From Panagrolaimus kolymaensis (taxonomy: Eukaryota > Nematoda > Chromadorea > Rhabditida > Panagrolaimidae): a stretch of 64,000 nucleotides of DNA. Both the position numbers and the translations under genes were made by a program. This document shows positions 36,103 through 47,116 of the stretch, one piece after another; position 1 is the stretch's first letter; each line of letters starts with the position of its first letter. The stretch covers positions 5,766,001 through 5,830,000 of the forward strand of contig JAJQJQ010000004.1 of NCBI GenBank assembly GCA_028622995.1. Direction: 5' to 3'. The notes beneath the pieces were generated by a model. The model did no database searches. It saw only the letters and a program-made list of their open reading frames with translations, and was not told the origin of the DNA.

Positions 36103-37053
36103 TCATTCGATTCTTCTAAGATCTTCAAGACAAATTCCATTACCATAAGGTTCATAAGCAACAACAAGAAGTAATCCACCAATTAAAGATGTATTTTGAA
36201 AAAATGAAATTTTCATAAAATTGTCATTTGTCCACCATGAATCGAACAAAAGATTAAGACCAAAAATCCATTAAGCATAAACCATCCTCCAGATTCTAAA
36301 TTTATATCCAAAAGTTTTGAGATGTTGAAGAGTTAAAGTGATTACGAAAAAACCAAAAATCATAAACTGAAAACATCAAATTATCTAAAGATAAAAATGA
36401 GAAAGAAAATTACCGTGAGTTCCAGTGTTATGAAATAATACATACTAAAGAAAAAGACGAAATAATAATAAATAGTGGCAAAAAAGCCATAAATAAACTC
36501 ATAGCCATTAATACCATATACAAGCATATTAAAAAGCTGAATTCGACTTTCTATCTTTCTCAATATATCGTCGGCAAGAATATTCATGGATCTTTGTTCA
36601 TATTGAGTTACAGCGAATAAAATCCACAGAGAACAACCAACAGCAATATTAGGAAACAAAAAAGTCCATGACCATGCTACAGTTTGAAGTACCAAAATAC
36701 TAACCAAAATACCACATGAAACGGGAACATATTTTCTTGACATAAGCATAATTGAAGGAATCAGCTGCCCAAGGATGTTATAAATAACGAACAATGTAGC
36801 GAAATACCATCCACAGTTCCATTTTTCTTCAATAAATTCTCTTTGTTGATCCCATTGTACCAATTTTTGAAAAGCATCTTCAATAAAAGTCGAAAGTACA
36901 CAAATTCGAGCAACATTAAATATATATGGCTTTGTTTCAATTAATGCCTAAAACAAACAAACATAAGTTAAGAATAAACAAAATTAAACTCACTTTATCG
37001 AGATAATCTAAAAATTGATTAAAGCATTCCACGAAATCATGTATCACAGTCAT
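36103..37053 (-). pseudogene. SURF4-like: SURF4-like copy 1 with nonsense codon
   Basis: Three exons on the minus strand (37053-36994, 36947-36414, 36366-36103), with the same phases as the other copies; full-length product would be ~285 aa. It keeps the family hallmarks: NVARICVLSTFIED, WNCGW, GQLIP, TQYEQRSMN and a C-terminal SFFQNTSLIGGLLLVVAY. In the last exon a codon that is TTA (Leu, before Trp) in the other three copies is TAA at 36273-36271, which would remove about the last 57 residues, including the final membrane segment. The rest of the exon stays open to the normal stop, so the mutation is recent, a sequencing error, or the gene is tolerated truncated. SURF4 is an ER-to-Golgi cargo receptor. 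Confidence 0.75.
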
Positions 37054-37777
37054 CCAAAAATACAGAAACCATGCAAAGACTCTAAGAAAAAAATCACCGA
37101 GCATTTTTGTAGCAAGCACTTTTGATTGAATCCAAATTGATGAATGAAGGAAAAAAAATGAATAAAGCTTTTGGAAGAAACGAAAAAAAGCAATGAAAAT
37201 TTGAAAAACGAATTTAGCATAATTTTTTAGTTAAACAAAATTCATTCCTAAAAAATGGCAATACTTTGTTGTCCTTCCTAGTAATTTTCATTGTTCGTTC
37301 GTCATTTCGCGCTTGGAAATGCTTCATGGGAAAATAAAAAAATAAATGAAAAAATTTACATAAATGTGAATGAAAGCAGCATTTTCATTCACAAGCGCGA
37401 TGGAATGATTTATGTTAATTTTGCGTACTTGCAAAGTCAATAAAAGGCGAGAAAGAAAAAGCTTCAGATAAATTTTGCAAGCTTGCTCGCAACCAGTGAC
37501 CTTAACGCTCTCTCTATTTAAGCTCACACGCAAAAACCTGATTTGGCTATCAAACAAATTTTGCTTTGTAGTGTACCATTGGAAACTTTGGCTATCACAT
37601 CAGGCTAAGTGGTTTCGACTACTTTTCCGGCCGTTCGCTTCTGGGCAACTGGATGATCGATTTGAAAAACCGAGAACACATACAGTTCATTATTTTATTT
37701 TTGTTTTAATATTTTTAATATTTGTTATTTTAGTTTTAATATTTTTAATTTTTCTGATTTACTATTATTTAATAAAA

Positions 37778-40700
37778 ATGGGTAGGAAACCTATTAAAAG
37801 AACTCTTTCTCAAGAAGTGGCTCATAAAGCTGTATTAAAAAGACGCAAAACTGAAAAGGACAGGATAAGAAGATCCAATTTATCGGATATCGAAAAAGCG
37901 TCTGAAAATGAAAGCGCACGTGGTCGTATGCAAAAGAGAAATGCAAATTTGACCGAAGTTGTAAAAATGCAAAGGAGGGAAACTAATGCGCAAAGCCAAC
38001 AAAAAAGAAGATTAAATTTATCTGAAGTTGAAAAAGCCATTGAAAATGAAAATGCCCGTGGTCGTATTTACGATAGAAGATCCGCTTTATCAAATGCTGA
38101 AAAGGCTACTGAAAACATTAACGCCCGTGATCGTATGCAAAATAAGCGACGACCAAAAAACCAAATAACAGCAGGAGGTAAAGAAATTGATGATAATGTC
38201 CAACCACATTACCTTGGACCTATGAATTTGGAATGTACCCATTGTGGTTCAAAGCATTTTGAAAGTGAAAAGGTTAGCAATAAAGGTTTATCATTTGGCT
38301 TATGTTGTCAACATGGTAGTAGTTTAAGCTTATCAGCTGAACTCCCTTATCCAGAAGAACTAAAAAAGCTTTTCGATATTCGTGAATTCAGAGATAATAT
38401 ACGATTTTATAACAGCGCACATGCTTTTGCTTCATTTAATGCCGATATTGTAAAGTTTGGAATTAATCGTCCAGGGCCTTATTCATTCGTAGTTCAAGGA
38501 CAGGTTTATAATCAAATTAACACAGCTTTAAGAAATACAGAAAATGAAACTCAATCATACGGTCAATTATATTTTACAGATCCACTTGAAGCAGCAGAAA
38601 CCCGTATGCAAGCGTTCTCAAAACTAAAACCCGAAATTACAAAAGTTTTGTCACTTACCTTAAGCCAAATAAATTGTCATGCTCAAGCTTTTAAAATGAT
38701 GTATGAACAATATGAAATACAGCAAACTTTAGCAGCACAAAATGGAACAACACCTTTGAATTTATCAATGCATTTTAGCCTTAAAAAAGGGAGTCGATCC
38801 TCGCCGCTTCAATTTACAAACATCCAATGAAGTTGCTGCAGTTTTTGCTACAACCGATGATGGTGAAATCCCCGATTCATATGTAACGATTTATGATAAA
38901 GAAGGTCGCCATTTGAAAACTGTAAATGCATTGGATAAAAATGTTGAACCATGGCTTTATCCCATTTTCTTCCCTCACGGTCAACCAATATGGCATCATG
39001 AAATGAAAAAACTTTTTAGCAAGAAAAATGAAAATTTAACCCGCGGAGCTTACGCTAAATTTAAAATTTCTATTCGTGAAGGTGAATTTAATGCTATTTT
39101 ACATGGCGGAAGGCTTTTCCAACAATGGTTAGTTGATACTGCTTTAAAAATCATTAAAGAACGAGTTGAATATCTTCGAAAAAATCAAAATAAAATCTAT
39201 CGCGATAGTTATGCCAATATTGATGCATTCATGAAAAAACATCAACTTGATAACAATGCTAATTCCGTAGGAACTAAAATTATTTTGCCTTCAACTCATA
39301 CAGGATCTCCCCGTTACATGGAACAAGTTTATCAAGATGCAATGGCTATTGTTATACGCCTTGGAAAACCCGATTTATTTGTTACAATGACATGCAATCC
39401 AAATTGGCCAGAAATTGCTGAAAATCTTTTTTCTGGACAGACACCTGCAGATCGACCTGATTTAGTCGCAAGAGTATTCAAACAAAAGTTAAATTTTGTT
39501 GTTGATTTGATTGAGAAAAAAGGTTATTTTGGTAATTGCAAAGCTTATGTTTACACAATTGAATTCTAAAAACGAGGACTCCCACATGCTCATCTTTTGG
39601 TAACATTAGAAGGTGATTATAAAATGCGAACCGCTGAAGTTATTGATCGTTATATAAGTGCAAAATTACCAGATCCAGAAAAATTTCCAAACTTATTTAA
39701 TTTAGTTTCAACTCATATGATTCATGGTCCCTGCGGTTTTCGATGTGAAAAAAATGGTGAATGTTCTAAAGGTTTTCCAAAAAATTTCCAAGAAAAAACA
39801 ACTCTTGATGAAGATGCATATCCCACTTATGCAAGACCAGATAATGGCCGAGAAATAACAAAAAGCTCAGGATTTGTTGCAGACAACCAATATGTTGTTC
39901 CACATTGCCCAAACTTATTACTATTAATGAATTGCCATATTAATGTTGAAGTTGTATCTTCCATTAAAGCTGTAAAATATCTTTATAAATACATTTTCAA
40001 AGGCCATGATTCTGCAGCTGTTAAAATTGTTGATGGTGTTGTACAATACGACGAATGTGAATCATTTTTGAACAGTCGTTACATGGGAGCAGCTGAAGCA
40101 GCCTGGAGAATTTTTAAATTTGAATTGCATGGTAAGAGTCACTCTATTGCAAGGCTTCCTCTTCATTTGCCAAGTGAACAAAGTGTTAATTTTATAGATG
40201 CAGATAACATTGACGGAATACAAGCAGCTTTGGATAAAAAAACTATGTTAATGGACTATTTTGAATTAAATAAACGTGACCCTAAATCTAAAAACTATTT
40301 TTATGGAGAAATACCCGAACATTTCACTTGGGGTAAAAATAAACAAACAAATAAATTTCAATGGAACACACGCAAAGGAGCTTTTAATAATCTCGGCAGA
40401 ATGTATACTGTAAGTCCAACGAATCAAGAACTTTTCCATCTTCGAATTCTTTTAAACCATGTTAAAGGTGCCACAAGTTTTGATGAACTAAAAACTGTGG
40501 ATGGACAGATTTGCCAAACTTTTACAGAAGCTTGCTTGGAATTGGGTTTGGTCGAAGACGATAAAGAATGGTATCGTGTACTTGCAGAAGCCCGAGTTTC
40601 TTTGTTACCATACCAAATGCGTTCATTATTTATCAGACTTTTAATTCATTGCTCACCTTTAGCTCCACAAGATCTTTGGGAAGAATTTAAAGAAGACATG

Positions 40701-42260
40701 GCTGAAGACTTCGCAATATCAATGCCCATTGAAGTTGCAATTCAAAAAGCTTATCGAGAAATTGTCAGGTTATTAGAAAATGAAGATAAAAAAATAGCAG
40801 ATTTTCCAACAATGAATCAAAATATTACTTTTGACGAAGAATATGACCATTATGATTCTTCATTTGATCAATCTATTGGTGAACAAATGTATGCAACATT
40901 AAATGATAAGCAAAAAGAAATTGTTAATAAAGTTTTAAATGCAAGCGAAAATATGAATGAAAATTCTCAAAAACTTTATTATCTTGATGGCCCAGGAGGA
41001 TCTGGAAAAACTTATGCTTATAAAACATTATGGCATCTATTGCGGGTCAAAGGTAAAAAAGTTCAAACCATGGCTTTTACAGGCATTGCCGCAATATTAT
41101 TACCAGGTGGTAAAACTATCCACAAAACAATTGGATTACCAGTTCCTCTATATTCGGACTCAAATTCAATTTTAACTCCAAAAACAAAACAAGCAGAAAA
41201 TTTAAAAAATACAGACGTTTTCATTTGTGATGAAACACCCATGGCTCCACGATACGCTCTTGAAATTATGGATCGAACTCTGCGTGATTTTACAAAAATT
41301 GATGAACCTTTTGGTGGTAAAATTGTTATACTTGGTGTCGATTTCCGTCAACTATTACCTGTTCGAAAAAATGGAACACGCTCTGAATGTATAAATTTAT
41401 CAATTAAATTCAGTGACCTTTGGAAAAATTTCGAACAATTTAAATTAAATCAAAACATGCGTGCAGATCCAGAGGAAACCGATTTTGCGAACTATTTGTT
41501 ACAAATTGGTGAAGGTAAAATTAACGACGAAAATGACAACTTTGAAATTCCAACAAATTTTATTATTGAAAACGATTTAGTCGAAGAGGTATATGGAACT
41601 TTAATTAGGCAAAATCGCTTTAACGATGTCTCAAACTCCGCCATTCTTTCAGCCAGGAATGCTGATGTTGATGAGTTAAACAGTGACGTGGTCGCAATGT
41701 TACCAACAGAAGGTGAAAAAATATACAGCAGCATCGATTCGGCAATAGAAGGTGAAGCTTTACAAGAATTGCTTACTCAGGAATATTTAAACAGCTTAAA
41801 TCCTCCGTCATTACCTCCTCATGAATTGCGTTTACGAAAAAATACAGTAATTATGCTCATTCGAAATCTCAGTCAAACTGAAGGATTATGCAACGGAACA
41901 AGACTATTAGTTATTGGCTTAATGAACAACACTTTGCAATGTAAAATTTTGACTGGGGATAAAAAAGGCGATGTTGTTATGATTCATCGAATCCTTCTTT
42001 ACAATGAAGAAAATTACCCATTCACCTTAGCTCGAAGGCAATTTCCGGTTAAAATAGCATTTGCAATGACCATCAATAAAAGCCAAGGCCAAACATTTGA
42101 AATCGTTGGAATTGATCTTAGAAAAGACGTATTTAATCACGGCCAAATGTATGTTGCATGTTCACGAGTAAAACGGTGGGCAGCATTAAAAATATATTTA
42201 GGACAACAGCGGCTTGATAATAAAGTTAAAAATTATGTTTACAGTGAAATCATCGATTAA
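37778..42260 (+). pseudogene. Helitron RepHel transposase/helicase, two breaks
   Basis: The N-terminal part has three or more repeats of an LSxxEKAxENxxARGRM pattern, then a zinc-finger-like CxxC...CC region (38230-38320), the Helitron-like N domain, the Rep (HUH) domain with GLPHAHLL and the two-tyrosine motif in KYLYKYIFKG, and a PIF1/RecD2-like helicase. Helicase motifs: Walker A GPGGSGKT, ICDET (Walker B), GVDFRQLLPV, INKSQGQT and VACSR. Two lesions interrupt it: a one-base frameshift in an A6G3 run near 38783-38791, and a TAA at 39567-39569 exactly where a Gln codon is expected before KRGLPHAH. Otherwise about 1490 codons remain open, so inactivation is recent or partly sequencing error. 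Confidence 0.88.
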
Positions 42261-42345
42261 TGTATGTTATAATTTAACCTTTATATGATAAAAATATTAA
42301 TTTTAACACTTTCTAATATTTACCAATTAAACCCTTCGTCGAAAC

Positions 42346-42696
42346 CAGTGTTGTCGAATATTCGAAATATTCGAATTTCGAATCGAATATTCGAAATTTT
42401 TAAATTTTTTAAATGACACTGATGCTTTGAAATTAAGCTATAAAATACTTTTTTAGCCTTTTTAGAGCATTTGAGAACATTTAAAACCCATTTTGGCTAT
42501 TAAAATAAAGACTTAACAAAATTTATTCGAAAATTTTCGAATAATCGAATCGAATCGAATCGAATCGAATCGAATCGAATCGAATATTCGAAATTCGAAA
42601 CCTTCGAATTTCGGGTTCGAATATTCGAAATATTCGGTTTTCGAATCGAATATTCGTTCGATATTCGATTCGATTATTCGATATTCGACAACACTG
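42346..42696. mobile_element. hAT-type MITE inside the Helitron
   Basis: A 351-bp element with ends CAGTGTTGTCGAATATTCGA and its complement CGATATTCGACAACACTG, flanked by a perfect 8-bp duplication GTCGAAAC (42338-42345 and 42697-42704). The 8-bp duplication and CAGTG start are typical of hAT transposons. The subterminal regions and part of the middle consist of TCGAA/ATTCG repeats, including a run of CGAAT units at ~42545-42585. No open frame of note. Its presence inside the Helitron shows it inserted later. Confidence 0.85.
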
Positions 42697-42897
42697 GTCG
42701 AAACCGCCTTCGGGCGGCCCCAGCTGCGGGGTGATGCAGCTTTTTAATGTTGTATTCTAATTACCGAAAGTAAGTTGTTTTTTACATTTTCAATACTAAT
42801 ACGTTTTTTTAGAATCAAAGCTTCGATATATAATTAAAGAAAAAAGAATCTAAAAAATCAAAAAAAAGAAAAACAAAAAATCAAAAAAAAAACATTA

Positions 42898-43256
42898 CAA
42901 CTTCAATGTGGTCGAACTTTATGAAATCCTTATAAAACTACATCAAATTACAATGTGTTCGAACTCAATAACTATGGTGATTATTTCTTTCTTCTTGAAT
43001 AGTCAATAACATCCTCATTTTAGCTCAAATTCTACAACTATTTCAACGTGGTCGAATTATATCAAAATCTTCAAGAACTTCATCAAATTTCAAAGTGGTC
43101 AAATTCAATAACTATGGTGAATTGTGTTTTATTTGATCTGTTATAAACGTCCGCATTTTAGCTCAATCTTATCAACATTTTTCAACATGGCCGATCTTTA
43201 TCAAATGCTTATAAAACTACATCAGATTACAACGTGGTCGAATCAATTACTATGGT
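42898..43256. repeat. Tandem repeat in Helitron 3' region (~138 bp x ~2.6)
   Basis: Three diverged units start near 42898, 43035 and 43173. Each has CAAnnTGGTCGAA-like sequence, a second CATCA-ATT-CAAnGTGGTCGAA block, AATAACTATGGTGA and CATTTTAGCTCAA. The third unit is partial. Such subterminal minisatellites are common in Helitrons. Confidence 0.7.
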
Positions 43257-43448
43257 ATTGTTAAAAATCGTCTTTAAACAATTGAAAAAACTTTTGAAAC
43301 TTCATTCATATGCCTTATATATCCACATTGATTATCTATTAAAAACTACAAGCTTTTGTTCAATTTTTTTTGTATAGTTGTATTATTTATTGTATGTAAA
43401 ATGTTTGCGTTAAAATTTCATAAAAATCATTGAAAAAACATGTTGCCG

Positions 43449-43476
43449 GCGGCCCGAAGGGCCGCGTAGCGCCTAG
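43449..43476 (+). terminator. Helitron 3' hairpin and CTAG terminus
   Basis: Perfect 7-bp GC stem with a GAA loop (43449-43465), then seven bases and CTAG. This is the transposition termination signal of Helitrons rather than a transcription terminator. Confidence 0.85.
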
Positions 43477-43623
43477 TCCTTTATAAAAAAGCCTTATTGT
43501 AAGAAACCCAAGGGATGTTTATCTATTTCTCTAAAAATTTTACAGGAAACAAGAGTGTGAGATATTTATTTTTATTTAAAACAACAAAAATGCTAAACCT
43601 ATAATTATTAGCTATCTATTTCT

Positions 43624-43680
43624 TTATAAGGGTCTTCTATTAGCTTTAATAAAGATTCCATAAGGTCCATAAGCAATAAT
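43624..43680 (-). pseudogene. SURF4-like 3' remnant (a)
   Basis: On the minus strand, 18 codons match the C-terminus of the SURF4-like genes (IIAYGPYGIF, then an Asn-Arg-Arg pair) and end in TAA. The rest of the gene is missing: the sequence just upstream belongs to a MACPF fragment. The 3' flank (GTGAGATA and the TTATTTAAAACAA-type tract) is shared with remnant (b) at 52299. Confidence 0.6.
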
Positions 43681-43736
43681 TCAAAAAACAATAATTCAAA
43701 AAACAACAAAAATTAAAGCAAATTTTCGAGAGAAAG

Positions 43737-44140
43737 TTAATGCACGAAACAACTCTTTTTTTTCTTGAATGGTTCCTTCTTCAACTTTTCCTTCATACTT
43801 TTATCGGATGAAAATTTCATATATTCATCATATGAATCAAAAGTGGATGAAGTTCGATCTATCGCAATATCTTTGATTGGAATAGCATAAACATTATCAG
43901 GAATAAGAAAGTCGTTATCTGGGACGCTCAAACATTTTTTAAATGATGTAACAAATACGGGAAGAATTTCAATATTACGTAAATCATCCCATCCGACGCC
44001 CACGATTCCACTCAAAGCTTTGGTTGTATTTTTTCCACGAAGTTTTTCTTGAAATTCTGATATACATTTATCATTATCTGCTAGTCATAATAATATGGCC
44101 ATACAAAGAATGAAAGTAAAATCCAAGTCAGCTTGATCAT
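43737..44140 (-). pseudogene. MPEG1/perforin-2-like MACPF fragment
   Basis: Minus strand. An ATG at 44140 opens a signal-peptide-like stretch of about 19 residues that hits a stop; the mature-protein frame then continues in another phase (from ~44083) to a stop at 43737. The open part resembles the start of the MACPF domain of MPEG1 (perforin-2): VGWDDLRNIE, then a Cys, FLIPDNVYAIP, and a DSYDEY segment. Only the first third of such a protein is here; the pore-forming and GTH regions are missing. MPEG1 proteins are pore-forming immune effectors. A second, more decayed copy of the 3' part seems to lie at about 44300-44360. A broken, truncated duplicate. Confidence 0.6.
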
Positions 44141-44882
44141 TATTTAATCTTAAAAAAAGTATAGTGATTAATTTGTTTGGGATTGTTCCAAAATAAATAA
44201 ATATAAGACAAAATAAAAAATTAATTTCAAATTATTAAAAAAAAGAAAAGCAAAATTATTCTTAGAGAAACCAGCGATGTAAAAATTAAAGCATAAAACA
44301 ATTTTCGATTATTCTTGAATGGTTCCTTTTTAAAAATTTTCTTCAAACATAACGCCGTTTTTATAAAATGATTTTTATTTTTGTCTTACCGTATAAAAAA
44401 AGAATATGATTCGAAAATATTTGAGAAGCGCGTCTTTGCAAAAATTCTTTAATCGACCAAAAAATGATTCAACCTTTAATTTTCAATCAAAAAAAAATCG
44501 TCAAAAAATTTTATGGAAAAGAAAAATAATCATAAGCATTCTTAATAATTGCTAAAAAAAATTCTCAAAAAAGTGAATTATCATTTTAAAAGTCAATATA
44601 AGCAAAAAAAATTTGTTAGTAAAAATTAAAGTTTTAAAGAATCAAGCAATTTTTATACAATGTTTATTCTAACAATAAACAAGAGTCTAAAAAGTGTAAC
44701 AATCAAACATTAATTTTTGTTTGGCTTAATAATTCTTCTTCAGGAGTTTGAAACTTGTATTAATGAAGAAGAGAATGATTTATTGAAAATGTAAAAATAA
44801 TTTTTATTTAAAACAACTATAAATCGTAAAAATAAACACAAGAATTAAAACATAAATTATAATTAAACATTCATTTCTTTAT
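44141..44882. other. Array spacer, decayed sequence
   Basis: Spacer between the MACPF fragment and SURF4 copy 2. It contains a short degenerate repeat of the MACPF 3' region near 44300-44360 and a 3' flank resembling that of the other SURF4 copies. No gene seen. Confidence 0.45.
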
Positions 44883-45834
44883 TCATCCGATTCTTCTAAA
44901 ATCTTCAAGACAAATTCCATTACCACGAGGTTCATAAGCAACAAAAAGAAGTAATCCACCAATTAGAGATGTATTTTGAAAGAACGAAAATTTCATCAAA
45001 TCATCATTTGTCCACCATGAATTATACCAAATATTAATACCAAAAAACCATAAAGCGAAAGTCATACCCATGATTCTTGGTTTATATCCAAAGCTCTTGA
45101 GATTTAGAAGATTTAAAGAAATGAAATAAACAAAAATCATAGACTGAAAACTTCAAATTATCTATAGTTAAAAATGAGAAAGAAAACATACCCATGTCAT
45201 AAAATAATAAATACAAGTGACGAAATAATACCAACTATTAACAAACAAATAAATACAATGAAGGAAAAAACCACCAGGAAAAAGTCTATCTGAAAGCTTT
45301 ATTTGATTTAGAAACTTTTCAAATATATCATTAGCCTGAATATTCATAGATCTTTGTTCATATTGAGTAACAGCAAATAAAATCCACAAAGAAGCACCAA
45401 CAGCAATATTTGGAATCAAAAAGCTGCCAGACCATGGGATATTATGAGTGACAGTTTGGAGTATCAAAACACTAGCCAATGTACAACATGAAGCACGAAC
45501 ATATTCTTTTGACATAATCATGATTGCAGCAGGTATAAGTTGACAAAGAACGTTATAAATAACAAACAAAGTTGCGAGATGCCATCCACAATTCCATTTT
45601 TCTTCCATATATTTTTGTTCAGCATCCCAATTTACCAATTTTTGAAAACCATCTTCAATAAAAGTTGAAAGTACACAAATACGAGCAACATTAAATAAAT
45701 ATGGCTTTGTTTTCAATAGTTGCTAAAATAGAAAGGTAAAGATTAAATATAAAAATTAAAATGATTGAACTTACAGTATCGAGATAATCTTCTAATTGCT
45801 TAAAGCGTCTCACAAAATCATGTATCACAGTCAT
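44883..45834 (-). CDS. SURF4-like: SURF4-like ER cargo receptor, copy 2
   Basis: Exons 45834-45775, 45722-45192 and 45143-44883 on the minus strand, phase 0 throughout, 283 aa (human SURF4 is 269). Family motifs in order: DF near the start, NVARICVLSTFIEDG, EEKWNCGW, LCQLIP, VGASLWILFAVTQYEQRSMN, FGYKPRI, and SFFQNTSLIGGLLL before the C-terminus. Six to seven hydrophobic membrane segments. SURF4/Erv29 binds soluble secretory cargo in the ER and sorts it into COPII vesicles. I start at the ATG of MTVIHDF, present in all four copies; an upstream in-frame extension exists but copy 3 has a deletion there. The C-terminus is RRIG, without the Lys-based retrieval signal of human SURF4. Confidence 0.85.
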
Positions 45835-46167
45835 CCAAAAGTACAGAAACCATGCAAAAACTCTAAGAAAAAATTCAACCAGCATAATTCCAGCAAGCAC
45901 TTTTGATTGAAAGCAATTTTTTGATGAATGAAGAAAGAAAGAAAAAAAATGGAACAAAGCTTTTGGAAGAAATGAAAAATCATGGAAATTTTACAAAAGG
46001 ATTTTTGCATGATTTTTTTGTACAATATGAATAAAAAAAAAAGAAGCGTAGAGAGTATGATTAGTGGAAATGTAAATTATATTTTTATTTAAAACACAAC
46101 AATAAATCATAGAAACAAACACAATGATTAAAACATTATTATAATTATTAAACGTTCTTTTCTTTAG

Positions 46168-47116
46168 TCATTCTCGTCTTCTTATAAGATTCTCAAGACA
46201 GATTCCATCATCATCATAAGCAACAACAAGAAGTAATCCACCGACAATAGATGTATTTTGAAAGAACGAACATATGATTAAATCTTCATTTGCCAACCAT
46301 GAATCGAATAAAAGATTAAAACCAAAAATCCATAAAGCAAAAGCCACCTTCAAGATTAGTTGTTTATATCCAAACATTTGGAGACATTGAATAGCTGCGG
46401 TAATAAAGAAAGAAACAAAAAGCACAAGCTGAAAACATACAATTACCTAAAGTTAAAAATGAGAAAGAAAACTTACGAATGTCATAAAATCATGAACACT
46501 AATGACGGAGCGATAATAAACATGAACTAACATATAAATAAACTCAACTGAAATACTAACAGGAGAAAGCATATGTGAAAGCTGTATTTGATTTTCTAGC
46601 TTTCCCAATATATCGTCAGCCCGAATATTCATAGATCTTTCTTCATATTGAGTTACTGCGAATAAAATCCATAAAGAACCAACAACAGCAATATTGGGAA
46701 TCAAAAAGAACCAAGACCACGGAATATAATGAGTGACATTTTGAAGTACCAAAACACTAGCTAACATAATACAAGAAGCACGAACATATTTTTTTGAAAT
46801 AATCATGATTGCAGGAATGAGCTGTCCAAGGATGTTATAAAGAACGAATAATGTAGCAAAATACCATCCACAGTTCCATGTTTCTTCCATATATTCTCGT
46901 TCAGCATTCCAATATACCAGTTTTTGTAAACAATCTTCAATAAAAGTTGAAAGTACACAAATACGAGCGACATCAAAAATATATGGTTTGGTTTTCAATA
47001 ATTCCTGAAAAAAAAAAGGTAAGATAAAAACGAAAAATTAAAACGATTAAACTTACTTTATCGAGATAATCAACAAATTGCTTAAAGTACTTCACGAAAT
47101 CATGTATGACAGTCAT
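46168..47116 (-). CDS. SURF4-like: SURF4-like ER cargo receptor, copy 3
   Basis: Exons 47116-47057, 47004-46477 and 46428-46168 on the minus strand, phase 0, 282 aa. Motifs: DVARICVLSTFIED, EETWNCGW, GQLIPAIMI, GSLWILFAVTQYEERSMN, ALWIFGFNLLFDSW and SFFQNTSIVGGLLLVVAY. It ends IRRRE. The 5' region lacks the SKVLA... stretch found before the start in the other copies, which supports MTVIHDF as the true start. About 750 bp upstream of copy 2 in the array, same strand. It differs from copy 2 at many positions, mostly conservative, so both seem to be under constraint. Confidence 0.85.

Larger units (their letters stand above)
37272..43476 (+). mobile_element. Helitron, ~6.2 kb, nearly complete
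   Basis: A rolling-circle DNA transposon with a RepHel protein (37778-42260) and a canonical 3' end: stem GCGGCCC/GGGCCGC with a GAA loop (43449-43465), then CTAG at 43473-43476 followed by T. The 5' end was placed by comparison with the upstream flanks of SURF4 copies 3 and 4. There, TTTGTT is followed within a few bases by CTTTATAAAA; here TTTGTTG (to 37271) is separated from TCCTTTATAAAA (from 43477) by the element. It therefore starts with the expected TC at 37272-37273. TCCTT occurs at both junctions, so the left border could shift by up to five bases. Confidence 0.85.

Noticed and set aside
42540..42590. (CGAAT)n simple repeat as an independent satellite
   Set aside because: It is the core of the hAT-type MITE, inside its terminal repeats and 8-bp duplication.
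42893..43256. CRISPR-like array
   Set aside because: Units are ~138 bp, diverged and lack unique spacers; they form a minisatellite in a eukaryotic transposon.
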